Shown: positions 18,342 through 27,773, counted from the first letter of the stretch. The stretch: DNA of 63,835 nt from Bacillota bacterium (GCA_029782135.1 JAKOVI010000119.1:1-63835); one strand, 5' to 3'. Made by a program: numbers and translations. Notes: generated by a model not told the origin, from the letters alone.

Positions 18342-20818
18342 TTCATCACCATCTTCCGCCGGTTAAGCATCTGCATCAATCCCGGACGCCCGGCCGGAAT
18401 GACAATCTCCCGCATCACGGTCGTAAAGGAAAAGCCAAGCGCAAAACCTGCTGTCACTTCATCCATCTTCAACTGGTGAAACTTCTCCGCCATGCGGTAG
18501 AAAAGCATCCCGACAAAGGCGCCGACCAGTAAAAAGTACCGGTTGGGAAAGTAAGGAATATTCGCCCCGGAGAGTTCGACCGTCGCCCATAACCAGAGCG
18601 CGCCGAGTCCGGCCGCGTAAAGCCAGGGAAAGAACCGCCGGTAAGTGGCGATCATCATTCCCCACTTTCTTTTGGTTTTAACCTTCTCCGGAAGGGGGGC
18701 AACCAGTTCCAAGTGGTGGAAAACTGCCAAGACCGGCGCCTGGTCCTGTAAGAAAGTCAAAATCGCCATGATTATGACGGCCAGCGCCGCAATCACTCCC
18801 CTGACCTCGCCCAAAAGCCTGGTCACTTCATTCCGGACATCAGGTTGGACGGTCCCTGCCGGGAGTGTCAAAAAGCGTACCTGATCCGTGTCAAAATAAT
18901 CTTTGATCTGTTCAGAGACGGCCTGCTCGTCAAAGCCGGCATTCACAAATAACTGGATCTTTTCCCCCGGAACCACTTCGCCGTTTAAATAACTGTCAAA
19001 CAGTTCAACCGTCTTCCCGATCTCTTCGTCCCGCAGTTTGGGCAGTGATGCTTTGATCATCTCCAGTTGTTCCATGATCATCAGCACATTGGCGCCGCCC
19101 AGAGCCTCCAGCCCTGCTTCCAACGGGGCTAGCTCGGCCCGTAACGCGGAAAAATCAAGCGTTCTGAAGGAGTCCAGACTCTCGGTGGTGATCCCGGTCA
19201 GTTCGGTCAACACGGCCAAAGCATCTTCGCCCCCGCCGGCCAGATTTTCCACCTTCGTCAACTGCTGTGCGAGGGCGGTTGTCCGGTCTTTCCACGCCAG
19301 TAAGGTCTGGACCAAGGGGTTAAACCGGTTGATAAAATCATCAAGGGCACGCGCTTTTTCCCTTAACCCGTCCAAGAGCCGGTCAATCTCCTGATCAAGC
19401 CGCCCCGCTTTTTGCACCAGATCGCCATAGTAGGCAACCTGGCGGGGAAATAACCCGATCCGGGTGATCGCCTGGATTCCTTCCAAGCCGCCGATCGCGT
19501 TTTCCAGTTGAGTTTCGACCCAACGCAGACGGGCCAGATTGGTTGCCATATTCTCAAGTTCATTCCCGGTTCCTTCCAATAAAGCAGCTAGGCGTTTAAT
19601 CCTCTCCAGGTCCGGGTTCTCCGCCCCCATCCCGTAGATACTGTCCAAAGCGGCCTGGATTGTCTCGGCGGCCGTAATCACCTCACCGGCCTGGAACGGC
19701 AGATCCTGTATAGTGTTAACCTTCTCCAATAACTTAATCGATTCATCCAGGACAGAGGCCAGCTTTTGTTTCGGGCTGTCAATAATCACGTTCGCGGCGA
19801 CCGCGCCGATCTTTTTATTCTCCGCCAACAACCGGGCGGGCAAAGCCGTGGAGAGAAAACCGGCATCCCCTTGCACAATCAAGCCTTGCATCTCCCCGTC
19901 CTTCTCCCCGGATGTGACCTTGATCAGAACATCTTCATCCTTGACTGCTGCACCCGGTTTTAAGGAACGTCCTTCCTGACCGTCGAGGACCAGCAAGTCC
20001 CCAGGTTCAAGCTCTCTTCCCCGCTGCGGGACGATCTTAACCTGCCCCGCATAGGAAAGGAGGAATTTTTTCATCTCTGACATCGTTAAAAGAAGGGCTT
20101 GCTGCTGATCGGAACTCTGTCCGGAGGTAACATCCCGGACCAAAGTAACCCCGCCCTGACCGGCTAAACGGCCCGCCAGCTCTTTTCCAGCCGCAACTGG
20201 ATTCTCCACCTGGTAGCCGTCGGGGAGCCGGATCTCCAAAAGACGGTAATTTTGCAACAACTTCTTGAGCTGAGCGGTTACTTGCTTCGTGTTCGCCTCT
20301 TCCGCCAGCAGAACGGCAATACTTGACCCGTCCCGGAAGGCAAACCGCACGCCGGGGATCCGCTCTGCTTCCCGGATGAACAGTTCAAGGACTGCGCCGG
20401 GCAGCGCCGCCAGTGTTACCCGTGGTTCCGTCATGAGGCTGAACCCGCCGGTGCCCGGAATGTCCCGAAAATAGTAACTTAAACTGGAATAAACCTCTTT
20501 AACCCGGTACTTCGGCGCCAGTCCGACATAGACCGCTGTTTTTCCGGCGATGCTGATCCCGGTTTTCACGGTCGAACCCGGAACCTTCTCCGCAATAATC
20601 TCCCGCAGCCGGGCAATCGCCTCCGTTTTCAAGTCGGAGCGGACCTGAAAGAGGAGATCAAACTCCCCCCGGTCCCCCATTAAACCATCGACGGTGTTGG
20701 AAAAATAGCGATCAGCGACCAGCCCCGCGCCGGCGGCGCAGAGGGCAGCAATTATAATACTAAGGATGAACCAGAGCAGTAAATCCTTGATAAATCCGCC
20801 ACAGAAGATACTTGACAT
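18338..20818 (-). CDS. 826-aa membrane protein with giant extracytoplasmic coiled-coil region; probable ABC permease partner
   Basis: I do not recognise a family by sequence. Topology: one N-terminal membrane segment (about 11-33), a roughly 640-residue extracytoplasmic region with long helical, coiled-coil-prone stretches (about 340-640, rich in Leu, Glu and Lys), then membrane segments at about 674-695, 731-748 and 762-776, possibly 788-808. A single N-terminal span, a large external domain and a C-terminal span cluster recall MacB/FtsX/LolC-type permeases and YhgE/Pip proteins, but no sequence match is claimed. GGAGGAGAT precedes the ATG. The stop overlaps the ATPase start (ATGA). Several short repeated-fold regions (40-110 and 160-210, then about 625-665 with NAGFDEQAVSEQIKDYF) suggest duplicated alpha/beta subdomains. 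Confidence 0.72.
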   Translation of the reverse strand: MSSIFCGGFIKDLLLWFILSIIIAALCAAGAGLVADRYFSNTVDGLMGDRGEFDLLFQVRSDLKTEAIARLREIIAEKVPGSTVKTGISIAGKTAVYVGLAPKYRVKEVYSSLSYYFRDIPGTGGFSLMTEPRVTLAALPGAVLELFIREAERIPGVRFAFRDGSSIAVLLAEEANTKQVTAQLKKLLQNYRLLEIRLPDGYQVENPVAAGKELAGRLAGQGGVTLVRDVTSGQSSDQQQALLLTMSEMKKFLLSYAGQVKIVPQRGRELEPGDLLVLDGQEGRSLKPGAAVKDEDVLIKVTSGEKDGEMQGLIVQGDAGFLSTALPARLLAENKKIGAVAANVIIDSPKQKLASVLDESIKLLEKVNTIQDLPFQAGEVITAAETIQAALDSIYGMGAENPDLERIKRLAALLEGTGNELENMATNLARLRWVETQLENAIGGLEGIQAITRIGLFPRQVAYYGDLVQKAGRLDQEIDRLLDGLREKARALDDFINRFNPLVQTLLAWKDRTTALAQQLTKVENLAGGGEDALAVLTELTGITTESLDSFRTLDFSALRAELAPLEAGLEALGGANVLMIMEQLEMIKASLPKLRDEEIGKTVELFDSYLNGEVVPGEKIQLFVNAGFDEQAVSEQIKDYFDTDQVRFLTLPAGTVQPDVRNEVTRLLGEVRGVIAALAVIIMAILTFLQDQAPVLAVFHHLELVAPLPEKVKTKRKWGMMIATYRRFFPWLYAAGLGALWLWATVELSGANIPYFPNRYFLLVGAFVGMLFYRMAEKFHQLKMDEVTAGFALGFSFTTVMREIVIPAGRPGLMQMLNRRKMVMK

Positions 20819-21004
20819 AATATCTCCTCCATATTGACGATTATAGCATATCTTCTGTAACGTAGATAAAGGTAATTCCTGTCTTCCCTTCTATTCTCTA
20901 CTACCGTATGTTATAATTAATTCAATTTGAAACAAACGGTGCGAAAGAAACGAAACGCCTTGAAAAGAAGCAAACGATCCATATTTGAAGGAGGCTTGTT
21001 ATAG

Positions 21005-22204
21005 ATGTCCGCAGAACAACAACCGAAAGATCCAGACCTAAAAGAGATTGACCTCATTGAACAGAGTGGTTGGTATCTAATCTTTGCCACGACTCCATTC
21101 GGACTAACCTACCCCGGTCTTTTAGCGTTATTAATCGCCAAAATCAAATCCCTCTTTACCAAGAAAACAAAAAAAAAAGAAGCACCGGTGCTTCATCCAC
21201 TGGTCCGCCGGACCAATATCTTATTTATCTCCCTCTTAGGCTGCATGTACGTGAGTGCCCTTTTTTCCCGTACCCGCCTTGAATCCTTCCTCCTGGCTTT
21301 TGCCTTCACGTTACTCTTTTACTTCTCTTACTTTGCCGGCGAACGGATGGCTTATACGGACTGGAAAACAATTGAACGCTCCTTGTTCCTGCTGTTCATT
21401 GGCGGGACCGTCGCCTCGATCGCTTCTCTAATCCGTTTGCAACTGTCCGATTATCCCCGGGCCACCCTCTTTGAAGGCCCCAATTCCCTGGGCACCTTAA
21501 TTGTGATGTACACCGGGATCTCCATTGGCTTCTTGGTTTATAAAGGGAAACCATACCGCTATCTTGTCTTCCCATTCTTGCTCCTTTCCACCGCCGCCGT
21601 GATCGCCACCGGCTCCCGTGGCGCCTGGTTGGGCTTTGCCGGAATGTTAACGAGCTTAACGCTTTTTAACCGGAAACTCCTTACCGCTGTCTTGCTCATC
21701 ATCCTCATCGCCGCCTTGATCATCGCGCTGAACCCTTATTCCTATGCGCGTTTTCTCTCCATTTTTTCCTTGGAAAAAGGCGGTAACATGTCGAGAATTT
21801 ATATCTGGCAAGCCAGTTTAAAAATGATTAAAGACCATCCTGTCTTCGGGCTGGGCTTAGGGGTTTTCCCGTTGGCTTTCCCTGAATATGCGGTTGCTGA
21901 GCACTCGGTGGATACTTTCGCCTACGCCCATAACCTTTTCCTGCAGATCGCCGTCGAACTGGGGCTGGTCGGAGGTGTCTTGTTCTTCCTGGCCCTCGTT
22001 TCTGTTTACTACATGGCCTTTTCCCTGGCCAAAACCGGCAACAGCGTTTATCAGGGCTTATTCGCCTCCTTACTCGGCGTTCTCATCCACCAGCAGCTGG
22101 ATATCCCAATCTGGAAGATGCATATCGGCCTCTCTTTCTGGATCCTCGTCGGGCTGGTCGCCGGCTTTTATCATCTGGAAAAAACAAAGCAGAAAAACGA
22201 ATAA
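21005..22204 (+). CDS. O-antigen ligase/polymerase family membrane protein (Wzy_C/WaaL)
   Basis: 399 residues with about ten to twelve membrane segments and the Wzy_C-type loop near the C-terminus (IYIWQASLKMIKDHPVFGLG, then YAVAEHSVDTFAYAHNLFLQ with the conserved His and Asn). The family joins O-antigen or other polysaccharide to lipid A core (WaaL) or polymerises repeat units (Wzy). Neighbouring lipid A and glycosyltransferase genes favour an envelope polysaccharide. GAAGGAGG precedes the ATG and a terminator follows at 22204-22228. Confidence 0.86.
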   Translation: MSAEQQPKDPDLKEIDLIEQSGWYLIFATTPFGLTYPGLLALLIAKIKSLFTKKTKKKEAPVLHPLVRRTNILFISLLGCMYVSALFSRTRLESFLLAFAFTLLFYFSYFAGERMAYTDWKTIERSLFLLFIGGTVASIASLIRLQLSDYPRATLFEGPNSLGTLIVMYTGISIGFLVYKGKPYRYLVFPFLLLSTAAVIATGSRGAWLGFAGMLTSLTLFNRKLLTAVLLIILIAALIIALNPYSYARFLSIFSLEKGGNMSRIYIWQASLKMIKDHPVFGLGLGVFPLAFPEYAVAEHSVDTFAYAHNLFLQIAVELGLVGGVLFFLALVSVYYMAFSLAKTGNSVYQGLFASLLGVLIHQQLDIPIWKMHIGLSFWILVGLVAGFYHLEKTKQKNE

Positions 22205-22229
22205 ACCCGCCGCCAGGCGGGTTTTTTCT
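22204..22229 (+). terminator. Rho-independent terminator after the O-antigen ligase-like gene
   Basis: Stem AACCCGCC (22204-22211) with GGCGGGTT (22216-22223), a GCCA loop and a T run (GTTTTTTCTT). It overlaps the last base of the stop codon. Confidence 0.88.
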
Positions 22230-22260
22230 TGCGATTCGTGATCTTTTTAATTTCTTTCTC

Positions 22261-23541
22261 TTATTCACCATAAGTTTGGGCAAGCACTTCGATAAGAAGA
22301 GCAACCAGCCGCTGTGCCGCCCCCGGCGCGCCGGCCAGTTCCCGGAGGCGTGCTGCCGTTTTCCGGTGTTTCTGCTCATCCGCCAGCAGCGCCAAAGCGA
22401 CGTCGGCCACCTCTTCCACAGAAAGCCGGCCGATTAATTCGGGGACAAGCATCTCACCGGCCAACCGGTTCGGCCAGGCTGAAAACTTGATTTTGGCCAG
22501 AAATTTCGGGAGCAACCGTTTTTTGAGCTGCCTGCCCAGCACCGGTACCCTGGATAAGAGCTGGGCCGGGCCTTCCAGGGGAATCTCCTCCGGATAATTC
22601 AAAGGAATCGTCACGACCATCGGGACGCCCATAAATGATAATTCAACGGTGTTCGTCCCGGGAATCGTTAAGGCCAGATCCGCCCATTGCATCAGGTCAT
22701 ACTGGAGATGGCGGAAACAGGGGATCCGGAGGCCGTTCGCCAGTTCAAGCTCGCCAGCCGGTTCTAACCCTGCAGGGGATCCTTCATCCGTCTTCCGGAC
22801 GTGATAAACCGCTTCCACTCCCCATTCCGCGGCTGTCCAACCGGTCAGCGCCGCCCGGATCTGCTCTTCGGAAATAAAGGGCGAAATACTCACAGCGCAA
22901 GCATACGCCGGCCTTTTCTCCTTAAGTTTCTCCGCGATCTTCAAAAAGAAAGCGAGCATGTATTGGAAATGAACCGGCCGGCTGCCGGGCATTAGTAAAA
23001 CACCGGGGGAGGCTTCATTCCCAATCACCCGTTTCAGCTCTTCCCGGGGATACCTTGGTTTGACCGCATCCAGCATGAGGTTGCCGATCACAACGGTTTT
23101 GTTGCGGACCGTCGTTTTTCTTATCTGCTCCGCCATCCATTCGTACGGTACGGCATAACGGGCAAACGTCTTTTCCCAATTAAAGAGTCCCTCACTGTAA
23201 GCAAGCGCCGGGTAACGGAGGCGCTTCGCCAGCAATGCAGCATAGGTCTGATCGCCCCCTAAAAAGAGGACAACCCCTTGCCCGGCCGGTTGGAACCCGG
23301 AAGGCAACTTTCCGGTCAAGAGGAAACGGACTGTTTGCCGCGGCCCCACCACCCGGTCAACCTGTGCCATTTCCTGCACCACCATCTGTTCCGCCCCGCT
23401 GGCAAACGGGCAGGGAGGTACAAACACCGTCACCCGTTTCTGCCAGGGGAAAGCCTCCAGGGCAGCAAGAAACGGTTTTAACCAACCCGCCACTTCACCC
23501 GGGCTATTGACCGTAACCACGATGTCAACTGGTTCTTTCAT
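22261..23541 (-). CDS. LpxB-superfamily glycosyltransferase (lipid-A-disaccharide synthase-like)
   Basis: 426 residues with a GT-B layout. The opening VVTVNSPGEVAGWLKPFLAA occupies the place of LpxB's AGEPSGD motif. Later come VLLMPGSRPVHFQYMLAFFL and PGTNTVELSFMGVPMVV, the donor-binding segments of LpxB-like enzymes. LpxB joins UDP-diacylglucosamine and lipid X to the lipid A disaccharide. The N-terminal motif is non-canonical, so this may be the working LpxB of this lineage or a related transferase. A second LpxB-related gene lies at 24755. No canonical LpxB is in the window. Confidence 0.72.
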   Translation of the reverse strand: MKEPVDIVVTVNSPGEVAGWLKPFLAALEAFPWQKRVTVFVPPCPFASGAEQMVVQEMAQVDRVVGPRQTVRFLLTGKLPSGFQPAGQGVVLFLGGDQTYAALLAKRLRYPALAYSEGLFNWEKTFARYAVPYEWMAEQIRKTTVRNKTVVIGNLMLDAVKPRYPREELKRVIGNEASPGVLLMPGSRPVHFQYMLAFFLKIAEKLKEKRPAYACAVSISPFISEEQIRAALTGWTAAEWGVEAVYHVRKTDEGSPAGLEPAGELELANGLRIPCFRHLQYDLMQWADLALTIPGTNTVELSFMGVPMVVTIPLNYPEEIPLEGPAQLLSRVPVLGRQLKKRLLPKFLAKIKFSAWPNRLAGEMLVPELIGRLSVEEVADVALALLADEQKHRKTAARLRELAGAPGAAQRLVALLIEVLAQTYGE

Positions 23542-23851
23542 GATCCTATCACCTAATGCAGAGCTTTTTCCCCGCCGGTTATTGCCTTAATCCACTACCA
23601 TCCTTCATGTGAAGAGAAGAAGCTGGTCTTCTTACCCGGCGAGGCACGTCTATGCGCCTTTCTAATTTATGTTATAATAGATTTATCCAAAAGTGCCATT
23701 TTTACGCGAAACCGCTCCCCGGCAAATGCCGGGAGAGCAAAGCCAATCCCTCTTTTCTTAATCTGTATCTGTCTCCGGAAGCTCTTAAGTTTGACGGGGG
23801 AATCATTACAATGTTATATTAAAACTACTTCAGCATAAAGGAGATGTTGAT
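23542..23851 (+). other. Divergent intergenic region with promoter elements and a strong hairpin
   Basis: 310 bp without a gene between the LpxB-like gene (minus) and the GT2 gene (plus). It contains a perfect TATAAT at 23673-23678, a G+C-rich hairpin around 23716-23734 (CCCGGCA/TGCCGGG) flanked by GCGAAACC and GCAAAGCC, and a promoter TTGACG-18-TATATT at 23791-23820. See the separate finding on the hairpin. Confidence 0.5.
23791..23820 (+). promoter_or_regulatory. Promoter before the GT2 glycosyltransferase gene
   Basis: TTGACG (23791-23796), an 18-bp spacer and TATATT (23815-23820), 32 bp before the GTG start. Confidence 0.55.
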
Positions 23852-24754
23852 GTGGAACCGAAAGCCAGCGTCGTCATCCCGGCCTATAACGCCCAACGAA
23901 GTCTTCCTTACTGTTTGCGCTCCCTCTTTAACCAAACCGTTGCCCCGGATAGCTACGAAATTGTTGTAGTCGATGACGGTTCCACCGACCAGACTCCGGA
24001 AGTCGTCAACGCATTAACCAAGGAAGCCCCATGCACCCTGCGCTATATCCGGCTCCCGCGTTCCGGACGCTCCCGCGCCCGTAATACCGGGGTCAAGGAG
24101 GCCAAAGGCCAAATCATTATCTTTCTTGACAGTGATATGATTGTCCGCCGGGAGTTCGTCGCCGCTCATCTGGCCGCCCATTCCCGTCCGGGGTTGGTGG
24201 TCAACGGTTCGGTAATTAACACGCCGGTCCCGGCCGATCCCAACCGGCAACCGGCCCGGGTGAATGATTTCTCCCGTGCCTTTTTTGCCACCGGCAATGT
24301 TTCGGTCGCCCGGGATAAATTATTCGAAGCCGGACTCTTTGATGAGGACTTCATCGAATATGGCTGGGAAGACCTTGAGATCGGCAAACGCCTCCGGCAG
24401 CTTGGCTTAAAAAGAAGTAAAAGCCTGGAGGCTTGGAGTTACCACATCACTCCACCTCTAACTAGTGAATCAATCCCCGCCCTCCTGCGTAAAGAACGGG
24501 AGCGGGGACATACGGCCGTGCTTTTTTATCGCAAAAACCCCACCACCAGTGTGAAATATACAACCCTGATCACCCCGCTCTTCTTTGCCTGGGTCAAACT
24601 GCTGACCCCTTTCCGCTGGCCGGACCGTCCGGGGACGCAAAAACTCTTAGCCACTTTGGAGAAAAAGGGGTATAAATTCGTTTTCAACTTACTCGTAATG
24701 ATTATGCGCAGCTACGCCTATGTCCAAGGGATCAAAGAAGCGCTGGATAGATAA
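23852..24754 (+). CDS. Family 2 glycosyltransferase
   Basis: 300 residues. The GT-A fold opens with SVVIPAYNAQRSLPYCLRSL; the nucleotide-binding Asp pair is in EIVVVDDGSTDQTP, the metal-binding DxD in IIFLDSDMIVR, and the acceptor-side ED in YGWEDLEIGKRLRQLGLK. A hydrophobic C-terminal stretch suggests membrane association. Substrate unknown; an envelope glycan is likely from context. The start is GTG at 23852 after AAAGGAGATG. Its stop is immediately followed by the stop of the convergent LpxB-related gene. Confidence 0.88.
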   Translation: MEPKASVVIPAYNAQRSLPYCLRSLFNQTVAPDSYEIVVVDDGSTDQTPEVVNALTKEAPCTLRYIRLPRSGRSRARNTGVKEAKGQIIIFLDSDMIVRREFVAAHLAAHSRPGLVVNGSVINTPVPADPNRQPARVNDFSRAFFATGNVSVARDKLFEAGLFDEDFIEYGWEDLEIGKRLRQLGLKRSKSLEAWSYHITPPLTSESIPALLRKERERGHTAVLFYRKNPTTSVKYTTLITPLFFAWVKLLTPFRWPDRPGTQKLLATLEKKGYKFVFNLLVMIMRSYAYVQGIKEALDR

Positions 24755-25963
24755 TCAGCGCTGCCGGAAATACTCTTTAATCTGCAAAGCGATTGCCTTA
24801 GCCCCGCCGGGTTCACCCATCCGTTCCCGGCCGACCTTTCCCATCTGCTCCCGGCGGTCGGCATTGGTCAGAATGTTCAGGATCTCCTGCGCGACCACCC
24901 GCGGCTCCCGCGCTACCAGGCTAACCGCCTCCCCGAGCAGCCGTTTCTGCATCTGCGCAAACTTCTCCGAAAACTGCGGCCCTCTTCCCGGAAACGCCAC
25001 CACCGGTTTCCCTAACCCCGCCGCCTGCTCATTACCAGTCCCGGCCAAACCCAACACCAGATCGCTGGCTGCCAGGAGGTCGGCAAACCGGCCTTTCACC
25101 ACCATGATCGATAACCCTTCCCGCGGTCCCTGGAGATGCCCGCAGATTCCCTGCGCGGCCTCTTCGGGAAGCGGCTCGACCAGGCGCCAATCCATAGGCG
25201 CTAACCGCTCCGCCATCACTGCTACTTCCAAACCGCCCGCCAACGCCAGCAAGTAACGGCGGGTTCCGGCGATCCCCTGTTGTTCGGCAAGTAGTTCCTC
25301 CAAGGCGGTCAGGGCGGCCGTCAGATCAACCATGTTTTCGTATGCTTCACGCCGGCTCCCTGGGAGCAACGTAATGACCCAATCCTTCTCTAACCGGAAA
25401 TAATCCGGGTCTCTAAAGGATAAACAGTCCATCATCAAATTACCGGCAAACTCAGCCGGTAAACCTTGCCGGGCAAGGGAGCGGGCGGTCCGGGCGTCCC
25501 GCGGAAAAATCCGTTGGCAGAAACGCCGCATTAAACTTACCTCAATTCGCCAGTGGGGGCGGATGTAATCCGATTTCGCCGTCGGGAGAAAATAAACCGG
25601 CTTTTTCAGGAACATTCCGGCTAACATAATTAAATAAACATCACCGACGCAAACGGCCAGATCTACCTCCGGCCGGATCTTCCTGAGGAGCTGAATCTGG
25701 CTTGCGATCTGACCGAGGAGCCCCCCTTTGACGTCCATCCATAAGTTGCGTAGGCTATTCCTGGCAAATCCGCCACTCGGCAGTTCTTCCGCTTGCATAA
25801 TCACCGGGATCCCGTACTGCGCATAAGCCCGGCCGGCGCCCACTAAAGGCAAGGCGCGAATCGTAACCTCCGGCGCCACTTCCGCCAGTTTTCCGCCCAA
25901 GACGGCAGCGATCTGATCTTCACCATGACCATTGCTGATGATCAGCACTCTAGCCTCTGTCAT
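24755..25963 (-). CDS. Lipid-A-disaccharide synthase-related glycosyltransferase
   Basis: 402 residues from the ATG at 25963. The start VLIISNGHGEDQIAAVLG is the hallmark of the LpxB-related family known from cyanobacteria and other diderms. It continues with DLAVCVGDVYLIMLAG, a GT-B inter-domain region, TLLPGSRREAYENMVDL and VLGLAGTGNEQAAGLGKPVV. Role unknown; a disaccharide-forming step in lipid A or another glycolipid is possible. The start overlaps the end of the MsbA-like gene by 14 bases, so both are probably cotranscribed. Upstream Met codons at 25972 and beyond are less likely. Confidence 0.8.
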   Translation of the reverse strand: MTEARVLIISNGHGEDQIAAVLGGKLAEVAPEVTIRALPLVGAGRAYAQYGIPVIMQAEELPSGGFARNSLRNLWMDVKGGLLGQIASQIQLLRKIRPEVDLAVCVGDVYLIMLAGMFLKKPVYFLPTAKSDYIRPHWRIEVSLMRRFCQRIFPRDARTARSLARQGLPAEFAGNLMMDCLSFRDPDYFRLEKDWVITLLPGSRREAYENMVDLTAALTALEELLAEQQGIAGTRRYLLALAGGLEVAVMAERLAPMDWRLVEPLPEEAAQGICGHLQGPREGLSIMVVKGRFADLLAASDLVLGLAGTGNEQAAGLGKPVVAFPGRGPQFSEKFAQMQKRLLGEAVSLVAREPRVVAQEILNILTNADRREQMGKVGRERMGEPGGAKAIALQIKEYFRQR

Positions 25964-27773
25964 TTTTCTCATCCCAATCCTCATAATCATCATCATGGGC
26001 AGCCATTACCCCCGCCCTGTACATCTTGGCATAGACCCCCCCTTTGTGGAGGAGTTCCTGGTGGGTCCCTTCTTCCACAATCTTTCCTCCCGCCAGGACG
26101 ACGATCTTATGGGCGCATTGCACGGTGGAAAGGCGATGCGCAATAATAAAGGTGGTTCTGCCCTTCATCAAGTGTTCCAAGGCATCCTGGACCAGACGCT
26201 CGGCTTCCGAATCAAGGGCGGAAGTTGCCTCGTCCAAAATGAGGATTTTCGGATCGCGCAAAAGGGCGCGGGCAATCGCAATCCGTTGTTTTTGCCCCCC
26301 GGAGAGTTTCGACCCCCGTTCCCCGGCTAAAGTATCATAGCCTTGCGGGAGTTGCATGATAAAGTCGTGGGCGTTCGCCATCTTGGCGGCGGCCACAATC
26401 TCTTCTTCCGTAGCGCCCGGTTTTCCATAGGAGATATTCTCGCGAATGGAAACCCCGAATAAAATCGTATCCTGGGGGACCAAGCCGATCTGGCGGCGCA
26501 GGGAAGAGGCTTTCACCTGCGCAATGTTATACCCGTCGATCAAGATTTCACCGCTGGTCGGGTGGTAAAAACGGGGGATTAAATTTACCAAGCTGGTCTT
26601 CCCGGCACCGCTCGGCCCCACTAAGGCAACGATCTCCCCGGGCGCGGCCTTCAGATTAATCCGGGTAAGAATCTCTTTCCCTTTTTGGTAGCCGAAAGAA
26701 ACATTCCGGAATTCAACTTCCCCTTTGATCTCGGGTAATTCAATCGCATCGGGCGGCTCCGGGTGGTCGGTCTTGTGGTCGAGCACCGCAAAGAGCCGGT
26801 CCGCCCCGGCTAAAGCTTGTTGAAACGAATTAAAGACATTGGTCAAGCTGGTTAAAGGGGTTCCGATCATGGCTATATAGGTGAAAAATGTTAACAAACG
26901 GCCGGTTGTCAGTCTTCCTTGCAGGACTTCCATCCCGCCGTACCACAAGACAATCGCCAACCCAAAGACATAAAGGATCTCCACGACCGGGGTGAGGAAA
27001 GCCAAAGCCTGTGCCGATTTCATGTTGGCCCGGAAATTGGCCTCATTTTCTTTCGCAAACCGTTTTGCTTCATGTTTTTCCATGGTAAATGCTTTAACAA
27101 CCCGGATCCCGGTAAAAGTCTCCTCGAGCACCGAAGTCAAATCAGCGATCTTTTCCTGTACCCGGTGGCTAATTCCCCGGATTCTTTTCCCGGCCTTACT
27201 GACCACATAGATAATGAGCGGTAAAACCATCATCGTCAACAGCGTCAGCCGCCAGTTGATCACCAGAACCGCAATAATGATCCCGCCCAATAAAAAGGAT
27301 TGCGAAAAAACAGAAGCCAGACCATTCGTGACTACGGTTTGAATCTGCGCCACATCACTGGTGATCCGGGAAATCAACTCGCCGGTCCGTTGCGATTCAT
27401 GAAACCCAACAGACATCCTTTGCAGATGCTCAAATACTTCCTCGCGCAGGGTAGTGACGACCTTTTGCCCCAGATAACTAATGAGGTAACGCTGAAAATA
27501 AGAGAAGACCCCCTTCAACAAAGCAAGCAGAATCGCGGCGAGCACAAGCATTGTTAACAGCTTAAAGTTCCCGTCTTTCGCTAAAACGCGGTCAATTAAA
27601 TAATCGCCGAGCAAGTAAGGGTAAGAAAGGTTAACCAGCGCCACGATCCCCATCGCAATGATCGAGCCCAGTAACTCCTTCCAGTAGGGTTTGATATATA
27701 ATAAGAGCCGGTAACCGGTGGAAGGGCGTTTCCCCTCCGCATCCGTTTTGGTCTTTTCGATCTGTCGCTCCAT
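25950..27773 (-). CDS. MsbA-like ABC exporter (permease fused to ATPase)
   Basis: 607 residues: six membrane segments in the first ~320 residues and a nucleotide-binding domain with Walker A LVGPSGAGKTSLVN, signature SKLSGGQKQRIAIARALL, Walker B ILILDEATSALDSEAE and the His in IAHRLSTVQCAHK. MsbA flips lipid A-core across the inner membrane. General multidrug exporters share this architecture, but the position among LpxB-like, O-antigen-ligase-like and glycerophosphotransferase genes favours the lipid A role. AGGAG lies before the ATG. Confidence 0.88.
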   Translation of the reverse strand: MERQIEKTKTDAEGKRPSTGYRLLLYIKPYWKELLGSIIAMGIVALVNLSYPYLLGDYLIDRVLAKDGNFKLLTMLVLAAILLALLKGVFSYFQRYLISYLGQKVVTTLREEVFEHLQRMSVGFHESQRTGELISRITSDVAQIQTVVTNGLASVFSQSFLLGGIIIAVLVINWRLTLLTMMVLPLIIYVVSKAGKRIRGISHRVQEKIADLTSVLEETFTGIRVVKAFTMEKHEAKRFAKENEANFRANMKSAQALAFLTPVVEILYVFGLAIVLWYGGMEVLQGRLTTGRLLTFFTYIAMIGTPLTSLTNVFNSFQQALAGADRLFAVLDHKTDHPEPPDAIELPEIKGEVEFRNVSFGYQKGKEILTRINLKAAPGEIVALVGPSGAGKTSLVNLIPRFYHPTSGEILIDGYNIAQVKASSLRRQIGLVPQDTILFGVSIRENISYGKPGATEEEIVAAAKMANAHDFIMQLPQGYDTLAGERGSKLSGGQKQRIAIARALLRDPKILILDEATSALDSEAERLVQDALEHLMKGRTTFIIAHRLSTVQCAHKIVVLAGGKIVEEGTHQELLHKGGVYAKMYRAGVMAAHDDDYEDWDEKNDRG

